Assembly: GCA_904066235.2 (NCBI GenBank)
Contig: CAJFCV020000001.1
Location: 13,945,291-14,009,290, forward strand
Reading direction: 5' to 3'
Source of the DNA: Bursaphelenchus xylophilus
Taxonomy: Eukaryota; Nematoda; Chromadorea; Rhabditida; Aphelenchoididae
Length of the DNA stretch: 64,000 nt
Each line of letters starts with the position of its first letter. Positions within the stretch are counted from its first letter, which is position 1. The notes below the pieces were generated by a model, which was given only the letters and a program-made list of their open reading frames with translations, had not been told where the DNA came from and searched no databases. Positions 9,333-19,800 of the stretch are shown here, in pieces. The position numbers were made by a program, and so were the translations under genes.

Positions 9333-10431
9333 TACCCCGTATCCTTCTCCTCTAAATTTTACTCGCCTAACTTACTGCCCATTTGTATCAATGTAAGTTG
9401 TTATTTCGTTCTTGAATTTATCCTGGATTTTTATTAAATTATATGATCTATTTTTTCAGAAACCCAGCTCTCAAATCAGTGAATCTTTGGAACGCATTTC
9501 CCGACCCTACTTTCAGTGTCCCAATTCCGGCCCAGGACGGCACCTACATGGCCGAGACCTTAACCAACGATTTAGACAACATGGAATGTAAGTTTTGATG
9601 GTTTTTTGTAGTTGAGGATATTAGGGAACTGTTCGGATTGTTGTCACTGGTTTTGGTGGTTCTGCAATTGATTATTTTATTTTCAGATGTTGCTCCAATG
9701 TTTCACTGCCCTACCCCAAATGTTTACCACCCATTTTTCGCTATGTAAGTTGTTTCACCCTTGATTTTTGCCTGCTTTTTCTCAAACTACATGATATATA
9801 TTTTCAGAAACCTAAACATCACCTTCACTCCCGCCACACCCCTTTCCATTCGCAACACCCATTCTTCCCTCCCACTCGCACCACTATCCTCCCCCATCAC
9901 ACTCTCTTCAGGATGTAAGTTTTGTGGTTTATTAGTAGTTGAGGAAATTATAGTGAGGGACCTGATCCGATGGCAAAAAACGTCTCCTTTTGCATCCCGG
10001 AAGGGGCCAAAATGACCCCAAACCATTCCCTTCTGTAAGCTGAAAAACTCCGTTTTGAAAAGCGCGCCCTTTTCTTCAAGGAGGACTCTTCAATGCGGGG
10101 TTTTTTAGCTTAGAGAAGGGGAGGGTTTGGAGACATTTTGGTGCCTTTCGGGATGCAAAATGAGACGTTTTTTGCCATTGGATCCGGTCCCTCACTGTAC
10201 AGATGGCTTGAGATTATTGTCAATTCTTTTTTGAGTGTTCTTCAATTTATTCTTTTAATTTGCAGATATCCCCAAGCCCCATGCAACGGATACCTTTAAA
10301 AAAGAAAAAATTAGTAAAAAAAGAAAAAAATTAAATAAAAAATATACAATAAAAAAAATAACAATAAAAAATAAAGGAGAAAAAAGAAAAAATAGAAAAA
10401 GAAAAAAAAAAAAAAAATAAAAAAAATATAA
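9333..10431 (+). CDS. Tandem exon cassette, copy 2: open five-exon frame, unknown protein
   Basis: Exons E 9333-9392, A 9460-9587, B 9687-9744, C 9808-9914 and D 10266 to about 10431. The lengths (60, 128, 58, 107 nt) give phases that fit end to end, and the joined frame is open through all five, reading for example LWNAFPDPTFSVPIPAQDG, NDLDNME, FHCPTPNVYHPFFA, LNITFTPATPLS and YIPKPHATDTF before a lysine-rich run encoded by the A-rich tract and a TAA. This phase agreement is the best evidence that the cassette was or is coding. The acceptor of exon E (TTTTTTTAAG) is poor and no start codon is identified, so 5' exons may be missing. The Ser/Thr/Pro-rich middle and absence of cysteine pairs give no family. 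The intron between C and D holds a MITE. Confidence 0.45.
9951..10197. mobile_element. 247-bp MITE with TA target duplication
   Basis: Inverted ends TAGTGAGGGACC and GGTCCCTCACTG continue inward with GATCC and TGGCAAAAAACG on both arms. TA lies on each side (9949-9950, 10198-10199). The corresponding intron of cassette copy 3 reads GAGGAAATTACAGATGGC without the insert, which fixes the boundaries. TA duplication plus CAGTG-type ends suggest a Tc1/mariner-mobilised, non-autonomous element. Confidence 0.8.
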
Positions 10432-10437
10432 AAAATA
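10298..10437. repeat. A-rich tract ending cassette copy 2
   Basis: Almost pure A with scattered G and T over about 140 bp. In the frame of exon D it would encode a lysine-rich tail, more likely a by-product of the tract than a selected sequence. Confidence 0.8.
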
Positions 10438-10450
10438 ATTTTGTTTAAAG

Positions 10451-11330
10451 TGACTCTTATTTTTCTCTTGTAAAATGTGATTCGCCTATTAGTTTACGAC
10501 CCCTTTGTAATAATGTAAGTTGTCATTTAGTTCTTGAATTTATCCTGGATTTTTCTTAAATTATATGATCTATATTTTCAGAAACTCAGTTCTCAAACCA
10601 GTGGATCTTTGGAGCACATTTCCCGACCGCTACTTTCAATGCCTCAACTTCGGCCCAGGACGGCACCATGGCCGAGACTCAAACCAACGTCAGAAACAAC
10701 ATGGAATGTAAGTTTTGATGGCTTTTTTTGGTAGTTGAGGAAATATTAGGGAATTCTGCTTGAGATTGTTGTCACTTGTTTTTTTAGTTGTTTTTCAATT
10801 TAATATTTTTTTGTTTTCAGATATTGCTCCAAGATTTCACTGCTCTACCCCAAATGTTTACGACCCATTTTTCACTATGTAAGTTGTTTCACCCTTGATT
10901 TTAGCCTGCTATTTCTCAAACTATATGGTATATATTTTCAGGAATCTAAACATCACCTTCACTCTCGCCACACCCCGTTCCATTTGCAACACCCATCCTC
11001 CCCTCCCACTCGCACCGCACCCCTCCTCCGTTCCACTCCCACCACACTCCTCCCCCATCACACTCTCTTCAGAATGTAAGTTTCATCGTTTATTAGTAGT
11101 TGAGGAAATTACAGATGGCTTGAGATTATTGTCAACTCCTTTTCGAGGGTTCTTCAATTTATTCTTTTTATTTGCAGAGATCTCCAAGTCCCATGCAACG
11201 GATACCTTTAAAAAATCGAAAAAAATAAAAAAAAGTAAAAAAAAATAAAAAAAAGAAAAAATTAAAAAAAAGAAAGAAAAAAAAGAAGAAAGTTAAAAAG
11301 AAAAAAAATTAAAAAAAAAAGAAAGAAGAG
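10451..11330 (+). pseudogene. Tandem exon cassette, copy 3, frameshifted
   Basis: Exons E about 10451-10514, A 10582-10707, B 10821-10878, C 10942-11075 and D from 11178 keep all GT/AG sites. Exon A carries a one-base insertion (GACCGCTAC against GACCCTAC) and a three-base loss (CACCATGG against CACCTACATGG), so the frame of copy 2 is lost. Joining C to D makes TAG at once. An A-rich tract (about 11205-11330) follows. It is a recent duplicate, about 870 bp long once the MITE of copy 2 is subtracted, that has lost coding ability. Confidence 0.55.
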
Positions 11331-11337
11331 GCCACAT

Positions 11338-11440
11338 CACTTCCCCTCCCACCACCACACTTCTCTCACTCTCCCCCTCCCCTACCACACCCACCACCCT
11401 CCTTCCCTCTCCCTCTCCCTCTCCCTCCCCTTCACCCAAT
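11338..11440. repeat. CT/CCA-rich low-complexity tract
   Basis: Pyrimidine-rich plus strand with CCACC and CTCCCT repeats (five consecutive CTCCCT-like units near 11405-11435), next to the A-rich tract of cassette copy 3. No coding or splice evidence. Confidence 0.75.
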
Positions 11441-11553
11441 CATCATGGCTTGCTTTGATGATTAAAGTAAGTTGTTTTTTTACCAATTGTAGGCCTTTAT
11501 TCTCGTCATGAGTCCAGATACTGCCAATTCTATTTTTAATGTTATTTATTTTC

Positions 11554-13387
11554 ATGGAAACCATCGAGAATCCGTTCCTTGGAGCCCTGGAGAAGTTGGA
11601 GAAATCAACGGTGTCCTGAAGGTCTGCAGAAGATAAGAAAGGTATGTTAATTGGGAGTGATAGAAGAATCGGGTATTAGAAGGGGACACTAGGAACATTC
11701 TAAGTGAAAACGCGTTTAGCTGTGTAAAAGCCAGTCATTACGACATATTTTTTGAATGGTTACGGCAGTGACGAGGGGTTTTCTAAACTCTGATTTTTAC
11801 TGGTATAAACGGGTTAGACATGGGTTTAAAAGCTTGCAAAGTCTTGATAGGTGCTGTTTTGTGATTGATCATTTTGGAATACGCATTTGTCTTCATGGAA
11901 GTATGTTAAGAAACTGATGTTTTTTGTGATTTTTTCGGAAGAATTTTAGAATTTCTTGCTTTTTTTTGACAATTAAAGGAATTAAAATATGTAAGAGGTC
12001 GTAAAAAGAAACTTACACGGAGTAGTTACTAGTCTTAGCCACTAGTCATGTCATCATGACGATATTGTGCTACTTTTATATTGTTCATGAGATGAATAAC
12101 ATGAAATTTCCCATTGATTAATATATTCTTCTTCCAGAATGGCCACTTTGTTATGGTCGACGAGGAAGCTGGAGTGATTGAAAGCGAAGAACAAGCTGCA
12201 TTCCACGGAAACGGACGGCATCTCTGAGGATGCACAGTGCAATTGTTTGGAGGTAAGCAAAGTTTTGTTAATAAAGGGGAACTTTGGCTGATCTAGGGCT
12301 AGAAATCCGTTTGATTTTGGATTCAAAAGATGTAGATCTACATTCGTCCTCATGACGGATTTTATTATGGTATCCAACGCGTGGGAGTAGTCGTTTCTTT
12401 GTGAAGTTTTAATCTCTGTAGTGTAATATTGAATCCTTTTGAGGGGTAAGTGGTGATAAAAGGCACTTTTTTACTCCAGCTTCTATCCCTATTTCAAGTA
12501 TTTCTCCGCCAATAATGCACCAATTTCCATTAAATCTATGTCAAATTGAAGCTGAGGTTCCCCATTTTCTGTCCACAAAATATGGCAGGCCCAAGTTCAA
12601 GGAGGCTCCTGTATTGACCCTCGACATTTTCATTCCAAATTTTGGAGCCCGAAATTGGTGAAACTTGGAAAATTTTTGCAATGAATTTCAATTGAGTTCT
12701 CGAACTTGGAAAATATTCGAGTCTTTGGCTAAATAAGCCCGCACTTCGTACTTCCGTAAACCTTAATTTTTAAAAAAATTCCGTCGAATCAGGTGACTTT
12801 GCCGGAAATCCAAAAATTTCCCAAGTCTGAGAAACTCAATTGAAAATCATTCCAAAAATTTTCCAAGTTTCACCGATTTCGGGCTCCAAAATTTGGTATG
12901 AAAATGTGAAGGGTCAATACGGGAGCCTCCTTGAACTTGGGCCCGTCATATTTGGTGGACAGAAAATGGGGTACGTCAGCTTCAATTTGATGTAAATTTT
13001 ATAGAAATTGGTGCATTATTCGCTGAGAACTACTTGAAATAAGGATGGGCTATTTAATTCGTCGTCATGACGGATTTTTTAGCTCTCTGGTGTAATATTT
13101 GATCGTTTTGAGGGTAAAAGTTGATAAAGACGCTGGTTGCTCCATGAATTGTCTAATTTAGTGGTAAAGGACTTGATTATGAAAGATTTGTAGGGGCTTT
13201 ATGTTGTTGATGAGATAGTTAAATTCAATTTTCAAATTTTTCCATTTGTAATAAAACATTGCTTCTAGGTCGCCCGTCCAAGTTTATGTATGAATGACAA
13301 TTGGTATAAGCTTGAAGGAATTTGAGTGTGGAGCGGTGGATGTCAAGAACGTCATTTAGTCTGCAAAATGCAAGAAAATTAAAAAGT
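11554..13387 (+). pseudogene. Possible C-type-lectin-like gene relic
   Basis: Three exon-like pieces: about 11554-11641 (ATG then NPFLGALEKLEKSTVS and a stop), 12138-12252 (acceptor CTTCCAG, GHFVMVDEEAGVIESEEQAA, then TGA, then GTAAGC donor) and about 13269-13387 (acceptor CTTCTAG, frames with MNDNWYKLEG and VWSGGCQERHLVCK, then GTAAGC). The GHxVxVDxEAxxIE pattern and the W...C....VCK ending are typical of C-type lectin domains, but the central domain is missing and stops interrupt the exons. The similarity is by eye only and could be coincidence. Confidence 0.3.
12483..13050. mobile_element. 568-bp foldback element
   Basis: Arms of about 230 bp (12483-12712 and 12822-13050) match inversely with about 85-90% identity, including AATAATGCACCAATTTC, CCCAAGTTCAAGGAGGCTCC and GAAACTTGGAAAATTTTTG. 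The spacer holds no open frame. The sequence before it (about 12340-12470) and after it (about 13063-13137) is itself a diverged direct duplication containing CATGACGGATTTT and GTGTAATATT. Confidence 0.75.
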
Positions 13388-13734
13388 AAGCGGCGGTTTT
13401 TAAACTGATCTTAAATCCCGTTGGTGGATTACAGGGGTATTCCGATCAAAGATCAAGTAAATTAGTATTTTTTAAAATTGAATTATGGGATCGTGACAGC
13501 TTTTGACCCACTTATTTTGTCTCTGACATCAGGTGTCTTTCGGTTTGACGTTTTGGTCTCTAATGTGAAATAAGGGGGATAAAGTAAATTTTAAATACGA
13601 TAAAAGTATATAACTACTATTTTTCTCGGAAATTTAGTCACTATGAGCGCAATTTTTCGAGGTCCCTGTATTACTCATGAGATTGTTGAACTTATTTTTG
13701 ATTTTTTAGTCTTCTAATCTCCATTTTCTTACAG

Positions 13735-13794
13735 ATTCCTCTCCCATTAAGCCTGTCCAGTCAACTTTCCAGCCAAGAAGAAGAAGAATAATCT
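13735..13794 (+). CDS. Possible terminal exon ending in four glutamates
   Basis: A good acceptor (TTTTCTTACAG at about 13724-13734) opens a short frame, IPLPLSLSSQLSSQEEEE, followed by TAA at about 13789-13791. It could be the last exon of the gene to the left. Another frame is also open. No family. Confidence 0.25.
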
Positions 13795-14020
13795 ACGATT
13801 TTAATTTTACCTATTTGTTTCTTTTTTATATTGTCTTGCTTGCTTTGAAAGGTGTAGGGGGAATGGGAGAAAAGGGCGGAGAAGGTAAGTAATCGGAATT
13901 GGGTTGAATGGTGCTGATGCTGTAGTTGGACAACCTAGGACGAAATTATTATTACTGGGCCGGTAGAGAGCACATATCTTAGAGATTGATGGTTTAGTCT
14001 GGAAGTGGGGGGCGCTACCG

Positions 14021-14405
14021 CGTTTCGGGTCAGGGGCAAATCGCGTCACGACAGGTCGGGTCGACGGTACCGTTTAATATTTTTGCTTCGGGACTTGGAG
14101 AAAAGGATTTTTTTTGAGAATTTGAACAAATTTTTGAAATTTTTTCGCTTCGGGACTGGAAAAAGTGTTTTCTGGAGAAGTAAGGTTTATCTTCGATTTT
14201 TTTCGGAAAATAGTGTCTTTAAGCGACGAGCAAATCAGAAAATCGTATCCATTGTTTATGTTTTTAACTAGAAGCACGGGATTTTATCCCGAAGCGAAAA
14301 CAGTTCAAAATTTTGTTCCAATCCTCCAAAAAATCTTTTTTTCCCTAGTTCCGAAGCGAAAATATTAAACGGTATCGTTGACCCGAACTGTCCCTGACCC
14401 GAAAT
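14021..14405. mobile_element. 385-bp foldback element, GTTTCGGGTCAGGG ends
   Basis: Ends TTTCGGGTCAGGG and CCCTGACCCGAAA, and further in CCGTTTAATATTTTTGCTTCGGGAC against a complementary run near 14349-14372. The left arm carries about 15 extra bases near 14038. Target duplication not clear. Confidence 0.65.
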
Positions 14406-14701
14406 GTCAGGACGCGGAAGTGAGGGGTACCTAGAATTCTTTTAGTTTTTGGCTCTGAAAGGCGTTGAATTATGGCTCGACCGAATTACTCCTATCCACT
14501 CGGGCATTGGGCATTTTCGACCTAGGAGACTGGCATCGTGGAAGGGTAGGATGCAAACGTAGGAGGGGAATAGGGCCAGGAAGAAGAGTTGGGTTAGTGA
14601 GGGTTGCTTATCCTTTGTTCGGCCGTAAAAGCGCCAGTACTGTCGGTATTGTATTGTTTGAATCGTGTGTCAAAGGGACGTTTGGAGGTAGGAGTACAAC
14701 T

Positions 14702-14911
14702 CGTTCCAGAAAGTGCGTGGACCTTTCGCCGCAAAATTTCCGCACTTTGCGTTTGACCTTTGCAACGTGCGATTCAAACGTCGCAGTGACGTAGGCTTTT
14801 TTCAACTACGTCGCCGCGCATTTTGGGCGCGTGACAAAGATTTCACGGCACAAAAAAAGAAGAAAAATGCACTGTGCGCCGCGAAAAAATGCCTACGCAC
14901 TTCCTGGAACG
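14702..14911. mobile_element. 210-bp MITE with ACT duplication
   Basis: Inverted ends CGTTCCAGAAAGTGCGT and ACGCACTTCCTGGAACG are flanked by ACT on both sides (14699-14701 and 14912-14914). The interior has GCCGCG and its complement. A three-base duplication suggests a PIF/Harbinger- or CACTA-type source, but the ends are not diagnostic. Confidence 0.65.
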
Positions 14912-14956
14912 ACTAGGAAAGGGGGTGTTTCGTAGCTTGCTATTGTTAGTTTACAG

Positions 14957-15378
14957 GGGAAGTACCCCAAGTGCGACGCTCAGATTTTTTTCAAATTTAG
15001 AACACACATCGGTCATGGACTAAGCATTAATTCCTGGAAGTTTTAGCTCGCGCTTTGCAAGTGCAGCCGAGAGGGTTGAACGATCTCTCTCGGAGAGCGG
15101 ACAGAGAGAAAAACGCTTTTTGGCCATAACTTTGGCAGTTTCGTGCGGAAAAAATTGATTTTTTGTGGAAACATTACCCTCAATGATAGAAATAGGCTTA
15201 AAACTTTTCGTGCCAAAATTCGGCAAAAAGTGTCATATTTTCGCCAACTTTCGATCTAAAAATCTCGGTTGTCTCTGCAAAGCGCGAGCTAGGATTCTCG
15301 CATATATTTTAGAAAAAATTACTCTAAATTTGTGCCAAGTTTCATTAAAATCTGAGCGCCGCACTTGGGGTACTTCCC
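14957..15378. mobile_element. 422-bp MITE with GGGAAGTACCCCAAGTGCG ends
   Basis: The left end GGGAAGTACCCCAAGTGCG and the right end CGCACTTGGGGTACTTCCC are complementary, and the match continues through CGCTCAGATTTT; beyond that, GCTCGCGCTTTGCA has a complement near 15277-15290. The flanks (14590-14680 and 15379-15460) are a diverged direct repeat containing GGCCGTAAAAGCGCCA, so the element lies between duplicated host sequences. Confidence 0.7.
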
Positions 15379-15479
15379 GGTTGGGTTAATGTGGGTTTTT
15401 TATTCGTTATCCGGCCGTAAAAGCGCCATTTCTATCGCCATTGTATCGTCTGAATTGTGTCTTGAAGCCAAAAATGGCA

Positions 15480-15689
15480 GATTCATCAGCGAAGGCAGGG
15501 ATCCAGTCCCGAACGCAGAACCAACCTGCCACTGGTCAACGAGTTCCTGTGATCCGCTGGCCATGTCTTCGACTTCCAGACCCGTAGGAGCGGCACTCTC
15601 CATTCTTGTTCCTCCGGCTGGCCGGCCTCATCCATTGCAAATTGGGCAACGGGACGCTTGGCGACTATATGTAGAATTTTCTCGCCGTT
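15480..15689 (+). CDS. Possible exon upstream of the disrupted gene
   Basis: GC-rich, coding-like DNA between an acceptor-like ATGGCAG (about 15474-15480) and the next acceptor-like GCCGTTAG. One frame (with GRDPVPNAEPTCHWSTSS and LVPPAGRPHPLQIGQRD) is open to the TAG at about 15688. Two other frames are open for long stretches, so the true frame is undecided. No family recognised. Confidence 0.25.
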
Positions 15690-16305
15690 AGCGGAAGAGT
15701 TCTACGTTCTGGTCGGAACCAGGTTTTGTGGAACATTCCCACAATAGCGTAGAAAAAGCGGTTCGAGAACGAACGTCTTGGACAGAACCAGAGATTGCCA
15801 CGGTCAAAATTTTGGCTCCTGCTCTTAGCTCCCAGAGCCGGAGCCGAGGCCAAATTTGCAGCTCCGGCTCTTGGCTCCGTGCAAAATTTAAAAAGGCCTC
15901 CGGCTCCGAATCCCGGCTCCTATGCAAAATGTTTTTTTTAAAATATTTTTCCAAAAATAAAAGTTATTAGTGCCAGAGATCACACAGCCAACGTTTCTGC
16001 AGTCAAGTCACATCCTCCGCAGTGTTTTTTCAAGCAATTTGGTTTAACAAGATCACGAAATTTTTACTTTTCTGACCGCTGGAAAGCCTGGCTCCGACTT
16101 TGGGCTCGGGAGCCGGAGCCGACCCCAAAATTTCCGGCTCGGGGCCGGAGCCGCTCAGAGCCGGAGCCAAGAGCCGGCTCCGGAGCTGTGGCAATCTCTG
16201 GACAGAACCCATGTTTAGACAAATGACCGACATCCCACGGGCATCTCAGTCTTTAACACGGCGGTATGAGCCACGAAAGAAGCGGAATTTTCGGGGTTCG
16301 TCGTG
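15690..16305 (+). pseudogene. Coding exon split by a foldback transposon
   Basis: The left part (about 15690-15789) reads SEPGFVEHSHNSVEKAV and then RERTSWTEP; the right part (16210-16305) reads MFRQMTDIPRASQS and then RRYEPRKKRNFRG. The ten-base duplication GGACAGAACC on both sides of the transposon joins the two parts in the same frame, as expected if one open exon was interrupted by the insertion. A GTATGT donor follows near 16304. The product is basic and unrecognised. Downstream coding sequence (16570-16690) may be its last exon. Confidence 0.4.
15790..16199. mobile_element. 410-bp GGAGCCG-rich foldback with 10-bp target duplication
   Basis: Ends AGAGATTGCCAC and GTGGCAATCTCT, flanked by GGACAGAACC at 15780-15789 and 16200-16209. 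Both arms are built from short GGCTCC/GGAGCC units in opposite senses, giving a strongly self-complementary, GC-rich element around an AT-rich centre. A 9-10 bp duplication points to a Mutator-like (MULE) mobilising system; this family assignment is inference. Confidence 0.75.
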
Positions 16306-16569
16306 TATGTACAAGAAATTTCTGTGCCCTTACCAGCGCAATTTAATTTTTGTTTGGATCTCTGATATTATTTTTGGTCGTATTTTAGGAAATTCTTTTA
16401 ACATATAACAATTAGACATCTGAAAGCTTTTCTCTTCAAATTACATGTTTTAAATTCTCGCTTCATAAATTTTTGCCACCTTTCTTCAACTTTTGGTACA
16501 ATTTTACCTTGTCGTCGTGATTACGACAACAAGCTCATTTAGAACGCCCACGACAAAAAACGTTCGCAG

Positions 16570-16690
16570 AATGTTCCTCGACGAAGGTGGCCCAGTGGTC
16601 CCAACTGCTAATCCAACCCTTGAACCGTTCTATGGCCTCTATTCGGATGATGCGTATGGAGATGCAAATCGAAAACCAAGAGACGTATAA
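16570..16690 (+). CDS. Probable 3' terminal exon with poly(A) signal
   Basis: After an acceptor-like TTCGCAG the frame reads MFLDEGGPVVPTANPTLEPF, then GLYSDDAYGDANRKPRDV and TAA at 16688-16690. AATAAA follows at 16712-16717. Composition and the poly(A) signal suggest the end of a real gene, probably that of the split exon at 15690-16305, though the phase from its donor would give a stop with this acceptor. The satellite array begins only about 150 bp downstream. Confidence 0.4.
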
Positions 16691-16711
16691 TTAAAATGGG
16701 ATTTTATTGCG

Positions 16712-16717
16712 AATAAA
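16712..16717 (+). promoter_or_regulatory. Poly(A) signal AATAAA
   Basis: Canonical hexamer 22 bp after the stop codon of the exon at 16570-16690. Confidence 0.4.
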
Positions 16718-16839
16718 TTCTGCATACAGTCATTTCTTGTAAAAGATTCGAAGCTTTGAGGATGAAGTATCTGGAGAAGGATGGTTAAAGCAATATAGTT
16801 TGCAATGATATTATATGAGTAATGTAAATTGGATAATGA

Positions 16840-19800
16840 GATTTTAGCACGGCAAGTTTCAGCTTTTTTGGAATCAAATTACGCCCACACTGGAATACTC
16901 CTAGACATCAGTTTGAAAAAAAAGTGAATTAGTGATGAAAGAGTGAATTGACATGACATATACCATTCGAAAGGTCACCTCATTAGATTTTAGCACGGCA
17001 AGTTTCAGCTTTTTTGGAATCAAACTACGCCCACACTGGGCGAAATACTCTGTTATTATACTAGGCACCAGTTTAGAAAAAAAGTGAATTAGTGATGAAA
17101 GAGTGAATTGACAAGACATACACCATTCGAAAGGTAATGGCATGAGATTTTAGCACGGCAAGTTGCAGCTTTTTTGGAATCAAATTACGCCCACACTGGG
17201 CGAAATACTCTGATATTATACTAGGCACCGGTTTTAAAAAAAAGGTCAATTAGTGATGACGGAGTGAATTGACAAGACCTATACCATTCGAAAGGTAATG
17301 GCATGAGATTTTAGCACGGCAAGTTTTAGCCTTTTTGGAATCAAATTACGCCCATACTGGGCGAAATACTCTGATATTATACTAGGCACCGGTTTTAAAA
17401 AAAAGGTCAATTAGTGATGACGGAGTGAATTGACAAGACATATACCATTCGAAAGGTTATGGTATGAGATTTTAGCACGGCAAGTTTTAGCTTTTTTGGA
17501 GTCAAATTACGCCCATACTGGGCGAAACACTCTGATATTATACTAGGCACCGGTTTTAAAAAAAGGTCAATTAGTGATGACGGAGTGAATTGACAAGACA
17601 TATACCATTCGAAAGGTAATGGCATGAGATTTTAGCACGGCAAGTTTTAGCCTTTTTGGAGTCAAATTACGCCCATACTGGGCGAAACACTCTGATATTA
17701 TACTAGGCACCGGTTTTAAAAAAAGGTGAATTAGTGATGACGGAGTGAATTGACAAGACATATACCATTCGAAAGGTAATGGCATGAGATTTTAGCACGG
17801 CAAGTTTTAGCCTTTTTGGAATCAAATTACGCCCATACTGGGCGAAACACTCTGATATTATACTAGGCACCGGTTTTTAAAAAGGTCAATTAGTGATGAC
17901 GGAGTGAATTGACAAGACATATACCATTCGAAAGCTAATGGCATGAGATTTTAGCACGGCAAGTTTTAGCCTTTTTGGAATCAATTACGCCCATACTGGG
18001 CGAAACACTCTGATATTATACTAGGCACCGGTTTTAAAAAAAGGTCAATTAGTGATGGCGGAGTGAATTGACAAGACATATACCATTCGAAAGGTAATGG
18101 CATGAGATTTTAGCACGGCAAGTTTTAGCCTTTTTGGAATCAAATTACGCCCATACTGGGCGAAACACTCTGATATTATACTAGGCACCGGTTTTAAAAA
18201 AAGGTGAATTAGTGATGACGGAGTGAATTGACAAGACATATACCATTCGAAAGGTAATGGCATGAGATTTTAGCACGGCAAGTTTTAGCCTTTTTGGAGT
18301 CAAATTACGCCCACACTGGGCGAAACACTCTGATATTATACTAGGCACCGGTTTAAAAAAAGGTGAATTAGTGATGACGGAGTGAATTGACAAGACATAT
18401 ACCATTCGAAAGGTAACCTCATAAGATTTTAGCACGGCAAGTTTCAGCTTTTTTGGAATCAAATTACGCCCACACTGGGCGAAACACTCTGATATTATAC
18501 TAGGCACCGGTTTTAAAAAAGGTCAATTAGTGATGGCGGAGTGAATTGACAAGACATATACCATTCGAAAGGTAATGGCATGAGATTTTAGCACGGCAAG
18601 TTTTAGCCTTTTTGGAATCAAATTACGCCCATACTGGGCGAAACACTCTGATATTATACTAGGCACCGGTTTTAAAAAAAGGTGAATTAGTGATGACGGA
18701 GTGAATTGACAAGACATATACCATTCGAAAGGTAACCTCATAAGATTTTAGCACGGCAAGTTTTAGCCTTTTTGGAATCAAATTACGCCCATACTGGGCG
18801 AAACACTCTGATATTATACTAGGCACCGGTTTTTAAAAAGGTCAATTAGTGATGACGGAGTGAATTGACAAGACATATACCATTCGAAAGGTAACCTCAT
18901 AAGATTTTAGCGCGGCAAGTTTTAGCCTTTTTGGAATCAAATTACGCCCATACTGGGCGAAACACTCTGATATTATACTAGGCACCGGTTTTTAAAAAGG
19001 TCAATTAGTGATGGCGGAGTGAATTGACAAGACATATACCATTCGAAAGGTAATGGCATGAGATTTTAGCACGGCAAGTTTTAGCCTTTTTGGAATCAAA
19101 TTACGCCCATACTGGGCGAAACACTCTGATATTATACTAGGCACCGGTTTTAAAAAAAGGTGAATTAGTGATGACGGAGTGAATTGACAAGACATATACC
19201 ATTCGAAAGGTAACCTCATAAGATTTTAGCACGGCAAGATTCAGCTTGTTTGGAATCAAATTGCGCCCACACTGGGCGAAACACTCTGATATTATACTAG
19301 GCACCGGTTTTAAAAAAAGGTGAATTAGTGATGACGGAGTGAATTGACAAGACATATACCATTCGAAAGGTAACCTCATAAGATTTTAGCACGGCAAGAT
19401 TCAGCTTGTTTGGAATCAAATTGCGCCCACACTGGGCGAAACACTCTGATATTATACTAGGCACCGGTTTTAAAAAAAGGTCAATTAGTGATGGCGGAGT
19501 GAATTGACAAGACATATACCATTCGAAAGGTAATGGCATGAGATTTTAGCACGGCAAGTTTTAGCCTTTTTGGAATCAAATTACGCCCATACTGGGCGAA
19601 ACACTCTGATATTATACTAGGCACCGGTTTTAAAAAAAGGTGAATTAGTGATGACGGAGTGAATTGACAAGACATATACCATTCGAAAGGTAATGGCATG
19701 AGATTTTAGCACGGCAAGTTTTAGCCTTTTTGGAGTCAAATTACGCCCACACTGGGCGAAACACTCTGATATTATACTAGGCACCGGTTTAAAAAAAAGG

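Noticed and set aside
10298..10431. Lysine-rich protein domain encoded by the A-rich tract
   Set aside because: All cassette copies end in A-rich tracts, with or without an open frame, so the lysine run is probably not selected.
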